Positions 51,387-63,873 of a stretch of DNA of 64,000 nt are shown piece after piece. Position 1 is the first letter of the stretch. The number at the start of each line of letters is the position of its first letter. This DNA is from Macrocybe gigantea (Eukaryota > Basidiomycota > Agaricomycetes > Agaricales > Callistosporiaceae), in NCBI GenBank assembly GCA_011319805.1, contig SJRY01000113.1, positions 84,699-148,698 on the forward strand, read 5' to 3'. The notes below the pieces were generated by a model. The model was not told the origin of the DNA and searched no databases. It saw only the letters and a list, made by a program, of their open reading frames with translations. The position numbers and the translations under genes are program-made.

Positions 51387-54300
51387 ATGCCAGCGGAGCC
51401 CACCAAGGCAAAGCTCAAGCGGCGTTCAAGCAGGAAGGAATTCGATGAGTATCGTTTTGACAGCAACCATGCTCGCGAGTTGGAAATGAAGCGCAATAGA
51501 GGTCCGTATTCGTCTGAAGGAATGTCATGTATGGGATCTCAACCTTTCGGACGTTGGTATCGTTTTGAAATTCAGGCGAGGTGCGCAGATCATGCCATGA
51601 CGTCTGTCTAGTGCGGAATTCATCATGCTTTCAGGTCAGTTGCGCCGAGTGTCGAAGGTATGCGATCATCGCACCCATGCTATCGCTTCGCATGAACTCA
51701 ACCTTAAAAGGTTGAAAATCAAGTGCGACAAGCAAATTCCCTGCCAATCATGCCAGGTGCGTCCTCGTTGCGACCTGCTGGTGCACTTGCCCATGTTCGT
51801 AATAGAGACGGGGTTGTTCTGCCTTGTGTCCTAACGGTGACTCTTCTTCACGCGCCGTCCCGGCACTTTTGCTCATCAATGTTCATTAGGCAGCCTTGCT
51901 ACTGGTCAAGGAACCCGGTATCGTTTATACTGCGTGAAGCACTAACCGCGTCCTGATTTGCCAATGAAAGATTCGTCCTAGCGGCTACCGAACACTTGCA
52001 TCGTCGCATCGCGAAGCTCAGTGGGCGAATTCGACAACTTGAGGATGCGCTCGCCGCTCTTCAAGCCAAGCATTCCAACGAACCTCATCCGCTTTTGCAG
52101 GAGACCTGCTTGGCCATGACGAACGAGATGAAGATGGTCCAGGTTTGCGGGAGAGTGCAGCGGGCACAACAGGGCATGGCACGGATGTCATCGATGCGTT
52201 TGGGACTTTATCCATATCCGACCACGGAATCTCTCGGTTTTTTGGTCCCACAGGTGGTTCCGAGGTCCGCGCCCCGCACTCATATTTCACTCGATCACTG
52301 ATCCTTTCCATCATAGAGTCTCCTACTCGTACGTAGGCGTGCCGGTCCTTTTACACCCGACTCACCTTTCTCACAGGCTAACCTTAATTCGTACAATGTT
52401 TCTCCCAATAGTCCGGAGACGCCTGAATCCTTGAGAGATTCAGCAAGCCCATGCGGTCCGAATGATCTTTCGTTGTTCTCCCAATCTTTTCCGTTCACAC
52501 CTATGGGCCAAACGGCTGATGTCCAGGAGCTGATTGAGAGTCATCTGCCTGTGTGGGAGCGAGCTCATTCCCTCTGCGAAATCTTCCTCGGGCAGGTTTC
52601 TTGGTTATTCCGCAGCGTAACGCGTGCCCAACTTATGGACGACATGTTGCCTGCCATTTATCGCAAAGAACCATCCAAACCAGACGAGGATTATAGTGGC
52701 CCACATGATCTGGCATTGCTTTTCATCATCTTCGCGATCGGCGCGCTCGTGCAGCCGGAGCCTTCGAACGCGCTTGGCGAACACTATTATCAGGTTTCGA
52801 GGGCAGCGATATCTCTACAACCTGTGCTAGAAAAGCCTTCCATCGTAACTATCCAAACACTGCATTGATGAGCATCTATAGCGCGATGAGTGGCGGTGAT
52901 CTCAGAAGCGAGACCAGCATGGAAATGTCTTGGTCGTTGATCACTTTAGCTTCGCATTTATCACAAACCGTGAGTCTCTCGTTTTCCAATACATTGCCGA
53001 CCGCCTGACACGCTACATTCTAGATCGGCCTTCGTGAGCCCTTCATTTGTCCTCTGTTTCACTCTCTTCTCATGCAACATATGGTCGTGGCAGACCGCGA
53101 CAGTGCAAGATGGGGACTATCTCCTAAAATGGTGCAGAGGCGTCGTATCATCTTTTGGGATCTCTTTGTAGCGGACGTTTGGCAAGTACGTGAGAAACTC
53201 GATTCCTTGCCTACTCATTTTCATCCTGTTCTCCAGAGTTTAAATACTGGACGTCCTCCATCCTTTTCCTTGGCTTATATTGACTGCAGCTTCCCAACAT
53301 CCGAAGCGGACTCCACCTCGGAAAGCGCATTCCAGTCTTCTTGTAAGCTTCTTCCCTGTCTTCCTGTCGTGATACCGACGTCGCATTAACACTTTCTCTC
53401 TGAAGTTGGTTTATGGCAATGCCGCTTTGCCGCGGAATGCGTCGCGGAAGTCACTGCACGCACCCTAACCGCAGAAGCACCAAGCTACGCGACTATCATG
53501 GAGTTGGATAGGAAAGTCCGAGAGTTTCCATTACCAGAAGGCTATTCCAGTGCATCCAACGACTTTGTGGGTTCCTTCCAGCGTTGTGTGCTTGATCACA
53601 TCCGCGAAACAGGTAGGTTGGTCCGCGCTGATATCTTTTTGCCATTAACTAACTTTCGCAGTCCTCATGTATATCCATCGTAGTTTCTTCGCTCAAGCAA
53701 TTATCGATAATCCCATTAACCCTCTGAAAAGCACCTACTCCCCATCCTTCCTCGCTGCCTACAGGGCATCGTCCACTATCCTTAAATCCATACGAGAGCA
53801 GTTCAACGTGTGGCCGAACTCTTGCTGTCGTTTCTGGGTTATGTGGACGTTTGCATTCTCAGCCGCTGTGAGTGATATACTCTTTCAACAGCGTTTCGAA
53901 TGAAGTTCCCATAACCCCTCAGGTCGTCTTTGGCACCGTTGTAACGCGCGGACCGCGGTCGCCGCTGGCCCAATCGGCGATGTCGGAGCTGGAACAAGCG
54001 CTTATCTTGTTCACCAAGGCTTCGAAGCAGAGCATTCGAGCGGCGAAGGCTTTAGTACGTGGCATCATCGAGAACCGCGTAGTTCATTTGACGAATTATC
54101 CTTATCCAGCCCATCCTGCTAAAGCTAAGTGAGAAGGCCCGAAATGCGTTGGCTTTAGCTCAGAAAGATCCCGCACCGAGTTCCGACAACGGGGCATCCT
54201 GGAGTATCAAACAGGAAGACACAGAGGATGAACTGTCCATCATCGCGGGACGAACGCGTTTCATATCCTCTCAGAAGCTACCGTCATCAACGGAGATGGA

Positions 54301-54982
54301 TTCAATGAACGCGACGCAATCTTATGTGACGCTCCCCGTTCATTCAACCGTCTCACCCTTGTCATACTCCACGGGCACCAACGTTAAGCCTGCCGACTCG
54401 CCGGCGTCGGCTGCTGCCCCCAATATGGTTAGCAATTGGCCCAACCCACTGGAACGTCAAAGCTCCCATTGTGACCGCGAGGGTTATATGACGGCTGGGC
54501 CTTTTGAAGAACGACCGCCATCTCTCCATTATCCATACATTTCCTCTGAACGCACACAACTCGTGGACTCGTCGCCCTATGCCTACCCTATGCCGCTTGC
54601 GCAGCAGGTTGCGACGCCGCTTTATAACCATACCGAACCGCCATCTGTCGCTCTGAGCAACCGTTACTCACCTCAATCTCAGTTGTCGTTACAGATCCCC
54701 CCTCCAGCTCTACCCCCGATGTCATCGCAGCGGCATGTTCGACATGAGAGTCAGGATCAGCATCATCGCCTCGTCCACCATGCGCAAGATCAAAACGGTC
54801 AATACATTTATCAACACGATCAATGCGCACACACCCCAGGTTTCAATCCTCAGCATGGCCCTGCCAGCTCAGAGCTTGCCGACCTCGGACTGGCTTCTAG
54901 AGACTCACGACTGGATGAAAGATGGAGCTCTTTCATGGAGGATTCTGGTCTTTTAGACGGCCTGAACTTCCGCCCTCAATAG
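51387..54982 (+). pseudogene. Zn2Cys6 transcription factor TF2, paralogue of TF1, apparently frameshifted
   Basis: ATG at 51387 (MPAEPTKAKLKRRSSRKE). Spliced zinc cluster: SCAECRR-LKIKCDKQIPCQSCQ-RRGCSALCPN, all six Cys present. Then FVLAATEHLHRRIAKLSGRIRQLEDAL, closely matching TF1, the middle homology region (HDLALLFIIFAIGALVQPEP; MYIHRSFFAQAIIDNP) and a C-terminus ending ERWSSFMEDSGLLDGLNF, again like TF1. Two breaks stand out. After HPLLQ near 52100 the frame moves by one base, so the matching segment (DLLGHDERDEDGP...VIDAFGTL) continues in another frame. After IVTIQTL near 52862 one base is missing before LMSIYSAMSGG. No GT-AG intron explains either. TF2 is thus probably a young pseudogene or carries assembly errors, while TF1 is intact. 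Confidence 0.8.
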
Positions 54983-55644
54983 TGGTCTAGATTATCGGTT
55001 TGTCCTGCTGGGACTATTGTGAGTTATTGTATTTTATGGCTTTGATGTATGTCTGCTGTTATATATAGACACATTGGTTTTTATGCCTTGTCCTGGCCGT
55101 CAAGGACACCCAAGTCCTGTAAATTAAATGATAGACAATTCCAATGGAACGCAACAGCTAACAGGGCTTCTGGCATCAGCAGTGATTTGATGTGCGAACT
55201 CGACCTCCCATTTGCTGAAAATCTCGCTTTCCTTCCCACTCCACCTCACTTTGGCCTTTTCAAGTCGACTCTGATCGGGTGATTGCATCCGCTGATCAGA
55301 ATGCCAGGGAACGAACACTCTGTCGGATTCAAGATGCTGGATATGTGTTGGCAACTTTCAAACGACTCTGACGGAGACACTCCCACTTCACATAAATGCG
55401 CAACAAATGTCACTGCTATTATACACAAATGATCTGCGCTCCTGCGTCGAATTTATTTCGCATCAAATGACAGACATAAAAATGCATTTGCTTTCCACGG
55501 CGAAGTCAAATTTGCCTCTTCGTCCGGTAGAGCCCTGTACGTTCATCAAGCACCAAATAAAAATTGATGAGCTGCTCACGTCGGAATAGGATGATTGATA
55601 TGAATATGACCTGTAGCAATCGCTTCTACACCGCTAAGAGCACT

Positions 55645-55650
55645 TATATA
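55645..55650 (+). promoter_or_regulatory. TATA-like element of the right-hand DUF6533 gene
   Basis: TATATA about 41 bp upstream of the ATG at 55691. Confidence 0.45.
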
Positions 55651-55690
55651 CGACTTACTATTGTGCTCAACCACCTCCGGTCGTTTGAGG

Positions 55691-57250
55691 ATGGATCCCG
55701 CGCAACCACTTCCGACGTCCCAGCTCGAGTACGACATAACAACGTGGTTTGCAATAGATCATGGCCGGCAGATCGTCTTCGCCATTTTCACAGTGGTTAT
55801 GTACGAGTATTTCATCACGCTCGATTTGGAGGTAGGCGTCTTGGCAGACTAGGTCTTGATTCGGCCAGGGCGACGTCACTAATAGGTGCAATTCTTCTGG
55901 GGAGGGAAATGGACGCCTTCACGAATATTCTACCTACTGGTTTGTAAATTTGTTTTATCACTCTTCGACTTTATTTTGAGATTTGGCACTACAGAATCGG
56001 TACTTGCCTCCAATCATTATAGCGTAAGTGTCACATACATGAAACGGAGGAGATGCTTATCAGAGATTCGCAGCCTTGGAATCGTTTGTGAGTTCCTCGT
56101 GTATCTACCTGCGAAGGGATAAACCTCATGTCGAAAGGCTTTAATGCTCCGGTGTCTCTCGAGGTCCGTCAAATTTGATATATCACATCAAACCTAGACC
56201 AAACATTTCCGATTACTAGTTGTAAGTTCAAGAAACAGACAGAGAAACGTGAGTTTTGACGTATGGCGCCAATGCTCAGTTGTGACAGGGCGATACGAGC
56301 GATATTCGGCATGTCGACGTTCGCTCTGTTCGTCATTCAAGGTATGCATCCCTCAAGGTAGAATCTAGGGCTCTCAATACTCAACTTTCTGCAGGCATCC
56401 TGGTCCTGCGAGTACTGTACATGTTCTCTCATAGCAAGATGGGGCAAGCTATCATAGTTTTCAGCTACACGGGGGCCATCGTCTCCACGATCGTGTTGCT
56501 GATACGGGTGTTGAACGGCCGATCATTACTTACACCACTTTCCGCGCTTGGGGAACTCGTGGAACTCGTGGGTTGCCCGGTACACGTGATGACAGATTTC
56601 TGGCACCTCTACATCCCCGCGTTTACGCTGCACACGATACTGTATATCCTCACCCTTGTCCGGGTGCTGACATGCGAGAACTCAACCCAAGCGCTCCTCA
56701 TCCGGCGGCTTCATAGAGAGTAAGAATTTTGATGTTGAAGCTGAGGCGAACAGCTTACCAGGTGACTTTTCCAGTGGAGGTTTGTTCTATCTGGTCGTTA
56801 TAGGTGAGTGAACCGACGTCAGTGGGGCGGAAACCGAGATATAAGCACGTTCAGCGACCGTTGGATACACGGAGATTGGATCTGGGCTCGTAAATAGACC
56901 AGGGGTAAGGATCTGCCTCTCGACCTTTTAGTATCTGCGGCGACTCACTAAACCGAATAAGGTGAATATCCCTGCTATTTTTGCCAAGTGAGGAACGCGA
57001 TGTGGACTAGGATGACGATAACTCACGAGACTAATGCAGCTTTCTCCTCGGGATCACGTCTGTGAGCATCTCGCGAGTCATGTTGAGTTTTCACCAGCTG
57101 GCAGACTATCTGCGAAACGATCCCAACCGGCTCGGGGTGGTGAATAGCATACCATTGAAGCATATAAACTGGACGAGAGGGAGGCACGATGGGGAATTTC
57201 TCGTAATGAAAGATAACGCGAGCGTAGCACCAAGCTTCTACCGTGTTTGA
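55691..57250 (+). CDS. DUF6533-type multi-pass membrane protein
   Basis: ATG at 55691 (MDPAQPLPTSQLEYD). Family marks: IVFAIFTVVMYEYFITLDLE then VQFFWGGKWTPSRIFYLLNRY across two introns. Further helices: FGMSTFALFVIQGILVLRVLYM, IIVFSYTGAIVSTIVLLIR, IPAFTLHTILYILTLVRVL, with the DGGLFYLVVI segment after a further intron, and a C-terminal SVSISRVMLSFHQLADYL region ending at 57250. About nine exons. Function unknown. It follows TF2 in the same orientation, matching the order of TF1 and its DUF6533 neighbour at the left, but the two DUF6533 proteins are only distantly alike. Confidence 0.8.
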
Positions 57251-58239
57251 TTGGTCTGAACTCGTATCGTATACATAGTACACGAGTTTGAGCGCAGAAT
57301 GCTTTCACGACGGGTAGCAGAATAGGTTTAAGGGTGCAGATTTGCGGTGCGAGGGCTTCGCGGTGGGCCTGAAAAAGTGCCGACGGGTCCGGAGGCTGAA
57401 TCTGCGAGAATGCTGGAATCGCTGATGGTGACTTTCGGGTGCACTGTCCGTTATTGTGTGACGAATCTGGATTGAATTGAATGTTGACGCCGGGTGAGAG
57501 TTGTGCTGCTGATTGGTCGAGACTACGGAGATATCTGCGAACATGCGCTGCCGGCTTCTTTTAGCTAGACCATAGATGGAATGGATGCCAAGGGAGGACA
57601 CTGGGTTATTCAGCATGAGGGGATCGAGCAAGTGAGCGGCTCCAACATATCGCGGGCAATTGGAGTAGAAAGGCAGGACTCATGGGGTTTCATCATGTGG
57701 CGCGAGACGGAGGAAAATTGTTCTCAATAAGGAGTGGACCCCAAAGAGATGGCTTTGTCAGGCTGTTCGATATGCTTCAAGATGCATGACGGTCGGTAGA
57801 CCTTCCGTAGCGCTGGAGTGAGAGTTCCCAAGGCCAAGCCGAGAAAAGGATGACAGCTGATATATGTTTTCGAGGAGTATCGGATTGTGTGTAAAAAAGT
57901 TGATCGTTGCCACCTTAGTCAATCTTACTATGTTACAATTGCAAGCAATCGTGGTTAGATTTCAGGCTCCGAGGAAAGAGGGCAGGAGCGGAATGGGAGG
58001 AGAAGCAGACTGATCAACGGGTTAAACATCGGAAAGGTGAAGGTCGGAGGGAAGGATACGATCGATAAGGACGGATGATGGACACGAGCGTGGGTTGAGG
58101 AGGAGGTGAGAGAGTGCCGAGATGCCGGGCGCGGGGTGTTTGTTGTTGTCGGCATGAATCGTGCCGAAGGGTGCTACTTGAAGGGGCCTCGCTATTCCTG
58201 TCTGCTCCCCCGCTTCTCTGCGATCGCAAAAACGGCAAC
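57251..58239. other. Upstream region of the MADS-box gene
   Basis: About 1 kb between the DUF6533 gene and the MADS-box gene, both on the plus strand. No gene seen. Confidence 0.5.
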
Positions 58240-60208
58240 ATGGGCAGACGAAAAATCGAAATTCAGCCAATCACGGTAAGAAATTTTAGGAAATTTTAGG
58301 ATCACCTCTTTCTGACTCGCTTAGCATGAGCGAAACCGTTCTGTCACTTTCCTCAAGGTTTGCAGCTTTTTTCGCGAATTTTACTGCTATTTTTGTTGCC
58401 GACCTGTTTTATTTTTCTTGGCATCCAGCGAAAGAATGGCCTTTTCAAAAAGGCCTACGAGCTCGGCGTTCTCTGCTCCGTCGACGTCGCCGTTATCATA
58501 TTTGGTACGCGTCTCCTTGTCATTGCCGTCGTCGCCGTCGTCGTCCTTGCACTGCCCGCTCATCGTGTTCTATTTATAAACCTCCCCGCCAGAGGAACGA
58601 CCAGGTCACCATCTCAAGCTCTATCAATACTGCTCTGGCGATATCCACGACATCGTCCAGCGCCATCTCCGAGCACGTCGTCTCCTCTATTCCCTTACAG
58701 AGCCCCTATTGATTTTTTTTCCGCAGCACGACGGGGAAAAGGACACCCGCGGTCCTGCTGACTTTGCCGGCAACGCTGCATCCAGCAAGCTCGACGATGC
58801 CAATGACGTCGATGAAGACGATCAGGATGACGACGTCGACGACGTGGCTTTTTCTTCCAGCAGAGCGGGGGCAAAGCGCCGAGGAGACAGCAAGCTCAAA
58901 CCCGCCATGCAGCAGACGACGGCGAGCGATCTGATGGGCGGCGACGTGCGTCCTGGCGTCAAAATTTAAAATTCATATTCTTAGCCTTTTCACTTTTCAC
59001 AGATCGATTATCGTATGTCAGTGTCCATGCAGCAGTCCCAGCCGTCACCCTCCAGCATGAACCTCCCGCTCTCCATCTCCATCCCACAGCACCACCAACA
59101 CCCCTCTTCATCTCTCCCCATCTCCAACGACCGTCTCCGGCCTCCGTATCAGCACGCCAATAAAAAACCGCGTCTCGGGGGCGTCATTCCTAGTCCCGAG
59201 GAAGAGTTTGTCCCTCCGGCGTCTGCCAGTCCCATTCCAGGCACGTCCTCAAGCCCGTACCCCTACCCGTCCCAGTCCTCCCAATATCCTTCCCGCCACC
59301 ACCACTCCTCATCCCATCCGCCATCGTACCATCAGCAGTACGGCAACTACGTTTCGTCTCCCTCCGCGTCGTCATCCCATCATCATCAGCAGCAGCAGCA
59401 TCATCATTCGTCCCACCATCACTCTCACACGCCGCCCGCGCCCTCCTTCATCCCACTCCAGTCCGACTTTTCAGCCCAGCAACAACAACACCCCAGACAC
59501 CGCGCCGGCAGCGGGCCCCAGCAGCCCTACATCCAATCCCGCGGCTCCAGCTCGAGCTATGACGGCATCTATCGCAGTGGGAATCCAGGTGGCGGTGGCG
59601 GAGGCGGTGGTGGCGGTCCCGGACAAGGAAGTGGCTCCGCTGCCAGCGATCTTTTCGCCGCCTTTCTCGATGCAGAAGAACAAGGTCGCGCCGGCCTTGG
59701 AAGACGGTCTTCCGGCACCGCAAGCTCAGGCTTCCCCCTCGACTGGCCCGTCCATAACACGACAAATGCAGGTGCTGCCGGAGGTGGGGGCGTTGGTGGA
59801 GGCGCTGGTAGCGGCACCGCCAGCGCTCATCACTCCACGTCCACTGCTTCTGCGAATAACAGCAACACGGATTGGTTGGATTTTTTATCGGGGACCGCAC
59901 CGGCAGGACATATGAATTCTTCTTCTAGTGTCACTGGATCCGGTGCGATCCACGCGTCCCCTTCTTCCTCCACTCCAACCCAGACGCCCCTCTCTGCCGC
60001 CTCCTCCGCCTCTGGTCCGCCACCGCCCTCCTCCGCCTCTTCCATCATTGACTCCACCACCCGCACATCTACGGGTACCACCAGCCCCGCTGCCCGCGAC
60101 ATGGCCATCGACGATCTTGCCCTCTTTGCAGGCATCAACAACGGTCCGACCCCGAACAATTCTTCAGACACGAAAAAAGACGGATCCATGCTGGTCGGCG
60201 ATCGATAG
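58240..60208 (+). CDS. MADS-box transcription factor, RLM1/MEF2 type
   Basis: Nuclear DNA-binding protein. ATG at 58240 starts the MADS domain immediately: [12 protein letters not shown], then after an intron [11 protein letters not shown], then [25 protein letters not shown], and after a fourth intron [33 protein letters not shown] and the [12 protein letters not shown] pattern place it with MEF2/RLM1-like rather than SRF-like proteins. An acidic segment (58800-58860) and a long low-complexity region follow, with runs of Ser, His-Gln (59380-59420), Gly (59590-59620) and Ser/Thr/Pro, ending in [16 protein letters not shown] and stop at 60206-60208. Rlm1 acts in the cell-wall integrity pathway in yeast. 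The same role here is inference. Last apparently intact gene before the chromosome end. Confidence 0.9.
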
Positions 60209-60851
60209 CTTTTGCTTTTTGTACATTTCTTTGGGTCATTGCCAGGAACATTCGCATTTACAATTTCTTTTTATTGGAAACCGTTGGCTCGCTCTGTAAA
60301 GAAAACCTTTATCGTACAAAAGAATTCACTAATTCCCCCCAAACACGTTGCGAATCACTTGTCGTTCGAAAGCAGAGCCGGCAATTCCCGTCACGGGAGC
60401 AGATGGCCACTTGTCGCCACCAACAGGAATCGAAGCGCAAATACGAGAACTCCTCAACACCTCCGAAGTCGCCAACGGCAATGGAAACGTCGGGGCGTTT
60501 AGTGGTGTGAACGAACGAGGTGCAGAGGAGGAGCAAGACGCGGGCAGCAGCGAAGCAGCAACGATGAGGAGTGGAATGAGCAGGAAGGCGAAGACGAAGA
60601 CGAGGAGGGGGACACAGATGAAGAAGAGGAGGAAGAGCAAGATGAGCAAGAGCCAGAAGAAAGCCAGGAGCTCCTCCACCACTCCGGCCACCGCTGGCGA
60701 CAACGACGAGTGCTACGACGACGATGATGACAAAAAGGCCCTCCAAATCAAAACACGCGTGAATGCTCTTGCCCTCTCCCTCCCTCAAGTCACCCATGTC
60801 CGCGCAAGCGCTGCTGCGTGACACACGCGTCCGCTCCTCCATCACCTCGCA
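60209..60851. other. Degenerate low-complexity stretch
   Basis: A run of open frames at 60348-60821 encodes basic text in one frame and acidic Glu/Asp-rich text (EQEGEDEDEEGDTDEEEE) in another. The change of character between frames suggests a decayed acidic coding segment rather than a live gene. No domain recognised. Confidence 0.35.
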
Positions 60852-61735
60852 ATGCGCTTCCGCGCATCGGTACCCAATGTTTCCACATTTTTCAGTGCGG
60901 CTTTTTTGCGTTTCTCTTTTCAATCTTTCTGATGCTTCTTTTCCGTCCACAGATCTCATTCAGCGCATCGAAAGGCTTGCGGAAAATATGCATCATCAAA
61001 CTCACCGAAACGAAAATGCATATCATGTACAACAACGGTGCAAATGGGGGTGGCAGACGGGTCTGGTCGTGCGCCGTTTTCTTTTGCCTTACAACTCGCT
61101 GTATCTCTGACATATCGACCGACAGCCAAATCAAAGTCGACGCCTACCGCATCCAACCCTTACCCTCCCCTCCGACGCGCTCCCCGCGTCCCTTGGCTCC
61201 GCATCCTCGTCCTCCTCCTCCGAGGCGTACGACAGACGACGTCGTGGGGAAGCTCGCCAAGAACGATGGACAGACTGCTCAGCTCCGAAAGATCCCGTCT
61301 CACACACATGGGGAGGAGCAGTGCGCACGACGTCAAGATTGAGCCCATGCGGTCCGTCGATGTCGCCATGCTAAACGAACCCATGTGTCCTGCCTGACGT
61401 GCCTTTTTTTCCTCCTCACATACATCCAACATTGACTGGGATTCTCAGCGTCATATCTTACTTCCCCATTGCACAGGTACAGGCTTCACCAAATGTCCAA
61501 CGTATTCGCCGTGCAAACGAACAACAACGACCGGCTCCAGCTCTCGATCCACACCGGGGGCGTCAAAGTCGATACCGGGTGGCGCGATGCGTCGATCCAA
61601 AGGATAGCCCGGCGCGCGGATGGCTCGCAGCGAGAACAATCGAGCGAAGACTCGGAAGACTCTGAGGTACTAGGACTCGACAAGATGAGCTCTCTAAGAT
61701 TGTATTCTCCTTGCAGGACAGGCCGGTGGTCTACG
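60852..61735 (+). pseudogene. hus1: Decayed HUS1 (9-1-1 checkpoint clamp) gene
   Basis: The ATG at 60852 opens MRFRASVPNVSTF, the standard start of Hus1, a subunit of the Rad9-Rad1-Hus1 DNA-damage clamp. After an intron come LIQRIERL, then in another frame KICIIKLTETKMHIMYNN, then SQIKVDAYRIQ after an intron, then in further frames LTLPSDALPASLGSASSS, DDVVGKLAKNDGQ and VKIEPMRSVDVAMLNEPMCPA, and finally RLHQMSNVFAVQTNNNDRLQLS. These match the family order but need at least four frame changes (near 60980, 61160, 61230 and 61320), and the usual IFTDYRIQSN region is shortened. The C-terminal strands are not recognisable. So this is a degenerate copy, and a functional HUS1 is expected elsewhere. 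Confidence 0.75.
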
Positions 61736-61739
61736 CGAC

Positions 61740-62942
61740 AAGCCAGCAAGGTAACGTCCATCCACTCTCTCGTTTCTCCCTACTCACATGCCACACCCAG
61801 AGCCGCAGACGCGTATCGCACCACACACGGCCTTGCCAAGCGTATATTCTGCGATGCGCTCTGCTGGTCCGAGCGAGCATGCTCTGCCGTCATTGTCGGT
61901 AGAGGGGACAACCGCGGCGTGAGTCCTTTTTCTTCTCGCTAATCGTGGTTCGGTGACTGACTGTACAACGTGGAACGCAACGCATTTCTCTACGCTTACA
62001 GATGGTCAACTTAGCGTTTTTTTTACGGTTTCGGTCGTCTCGTACTCTCACATTTTTCATTTGATACGATAAATGTTGAAAATCTTGTTGAATAAAATTC
62101 TACCCCCCTTATGATTAAGGATTAGGGGGTTAGGGCTTTAAAAGGCAAGCACCAATTTGAACATAGGCCGCGAGATCCAGGTAGTACATGTTAATAATAT
62201 CATGTCTATATCAGGAATAGATACGGATAAATGGAATGGAAGACCAACCGCTTGTCAGTTATAGCCTACAGGCGGTTGATAAAGATATTAACATGCTGTT
62301 TCAAGCCTGTGCTTAAAGAGACATTGACCATGGGGCATATATAATCAAAGACATTGAGCTGGTGTTAGTAAAATATCAAGAATGATCATAGCAATTAGAT
62401 TGTCGTTCATATCAATATATATGCATACATCGTCCTAACCTAAACAATGTAAAAACTATTCATTCAATATATAATGGTTAACAAGTAATATATAAGCTGT
62501 TAGTATTTATATGAATTGGAGTAGATATATAATGTATAAGAAATAGAGGATGAAGCCATTCCTGAATAGTTGACTTACCAAAGACCTGATCAGATGTAGA
62601 CAAATAGTTTGTGCAGTGAGAAGATAAAACAATAATTGGATATTCATGCGATACCTCCGGGATTGCAGCACTGGTCAAGCGCACGCTAGGAGCCTGCAGC
62701 AAAGAACAAAATAGGAATGGCCATTGCTAAGACATTCTGTATCCATTGATTGCCGCTCATCGGTGATATCTATAAGCGGATGAAATACAATAGTTGACTA
62801 ACTAACGTTCAGAATACCAGTCACGTGATACGGCATTTGCCGAAATGAACTCCGCAGCTGGCTCGACTTGAAAATTATTTCGCTTTGTTGATATCTCTGC
62901 TCGCAATCCCCACACAACCGTACTCACTTTGCACATAACGCA
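61740..62942. other. AT-rich subtelomeric segment with degenerate telomere-like motif
   Basis: From about 62030 to 62870 the sequence becomes visibly AT-rich (many ata/tat runs) with no coding signature, unlike the rest of the window. At 62122-62135 it holds TTAGGGGGTTAGGG, part of a C-run/G-run inverted motif starting at 62102. Between 61740 and 62000 weak remains of the HUS1 gene may continue. Confidence 0.6.
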
Positions 62943-63873
62943 ATGCCCCAGATCGCGATGGACATTGACAGCGGAAATGGAGAAGAAGTTGTGTCTCAGA
63001 ACACGGCAACAGGAACGCGTTCTGGAACGAAGACTTCAGGAACAGGCAAGAAACAGCACGGTTCACGAGGCGGCGAAAGGAAGGGTAAGGCCAAAGCAGC
63101 GGCGAAGTCGAAGGCGACAGTCCCGTCATCGGGAGAGGAAGAGGACGAAGAGGATGAAGTAGAAGAGCTCGAAGACAGCGGACTGATGCGCTCCGGAGTG
63201 AGCGAACCAGACCAACGATGCAACGAGGCGATCATTTCGGTAAACGTGCTAGACCTCATGGCTCCGCCGCTTCCGTTGCAATTCGGACGATGGAATGATC
63301 GACCATTGAATGAGGCACAAGCACGAAAGCTGTGGCAGTCGATGCGGGATCAGGAGTTTCGGCAGTTCAACTTCGGCAACATGATTCCGTTGATCATTCG
63401 GAGGTCGCTTTTGGATCCGAGCTGCATCTTCACACAGGTGGCCAATGCCGCGCAAGCGCCGGAGTTGAAGTTGACAGCGGAAGGGCTGGCGATGCCGGCC
63501 CTCGAGGCGGCAGGAGGACGACATCGATACCGAGCGGTGCAACTGCAGAACGAATTCATCGAGGAAGAGATAAACAAGCATGCAGATCAGATTGATGCGA
63601 AGCGGGCGAAGGCCGGAGCTGGGTGGGAGGTCGTTGTCAACAAGTTGCGACGAGACATCGAACACTTGGAGAAGCAGCGTCAATGGACGACCAAGTGGGG
63701 TGTAATTGTCTACGATGCAGGTCAGTGAGCATATCAAAATCTGAAGTGAGCTATATACTGATGACGATGGGGAAGATATTATGCTAGGCAATGGGGGCGA
63801 ATTGGCGTTGCACTTGTCACGCAATGTGGCAATTCAGCAATATAACGAAACAGAAGCAGAGAAATTGCTAATG
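62943..63873 (+). pseudogene. ParB-like domain protein gene cut off by the telomere
   Basis: ATG at 62943 (MPQIAMDIDSGNGEE). A basic Gly/Lys-rich, then acidic (EEEDEEDEVEELEDSG) N-terminus precedes a domain with a ParB/DGQHR-like look: VNVLDLMAPPLPL...NEAQARKLWQSM...FGNMIPLIIRR and ALEAAGGRHRYRAVQLQNE. A 55-nt intron (63721-63775, GTCAGT donor, AAG acceptor) keeps the phase and gives exon 2: IMLGNGGELALHLSRNVAIQ then YNETEAEKLL. The frame stays open until it enters the telomere repeat at 63874 and ends inside it. So the 3' part of the gene is missing. The domain name is tentative. The gene itself reads well and has no internal break. Confidence 0.65.

Noticed and set aside
59190..60190. Long open frames on other frames of the MADS-box gene
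   Set aside because: Low-complexity coding (Ser, His, Gln, Gly runs) opens shadow frames. The frame continuing the MADS domain is the real one.
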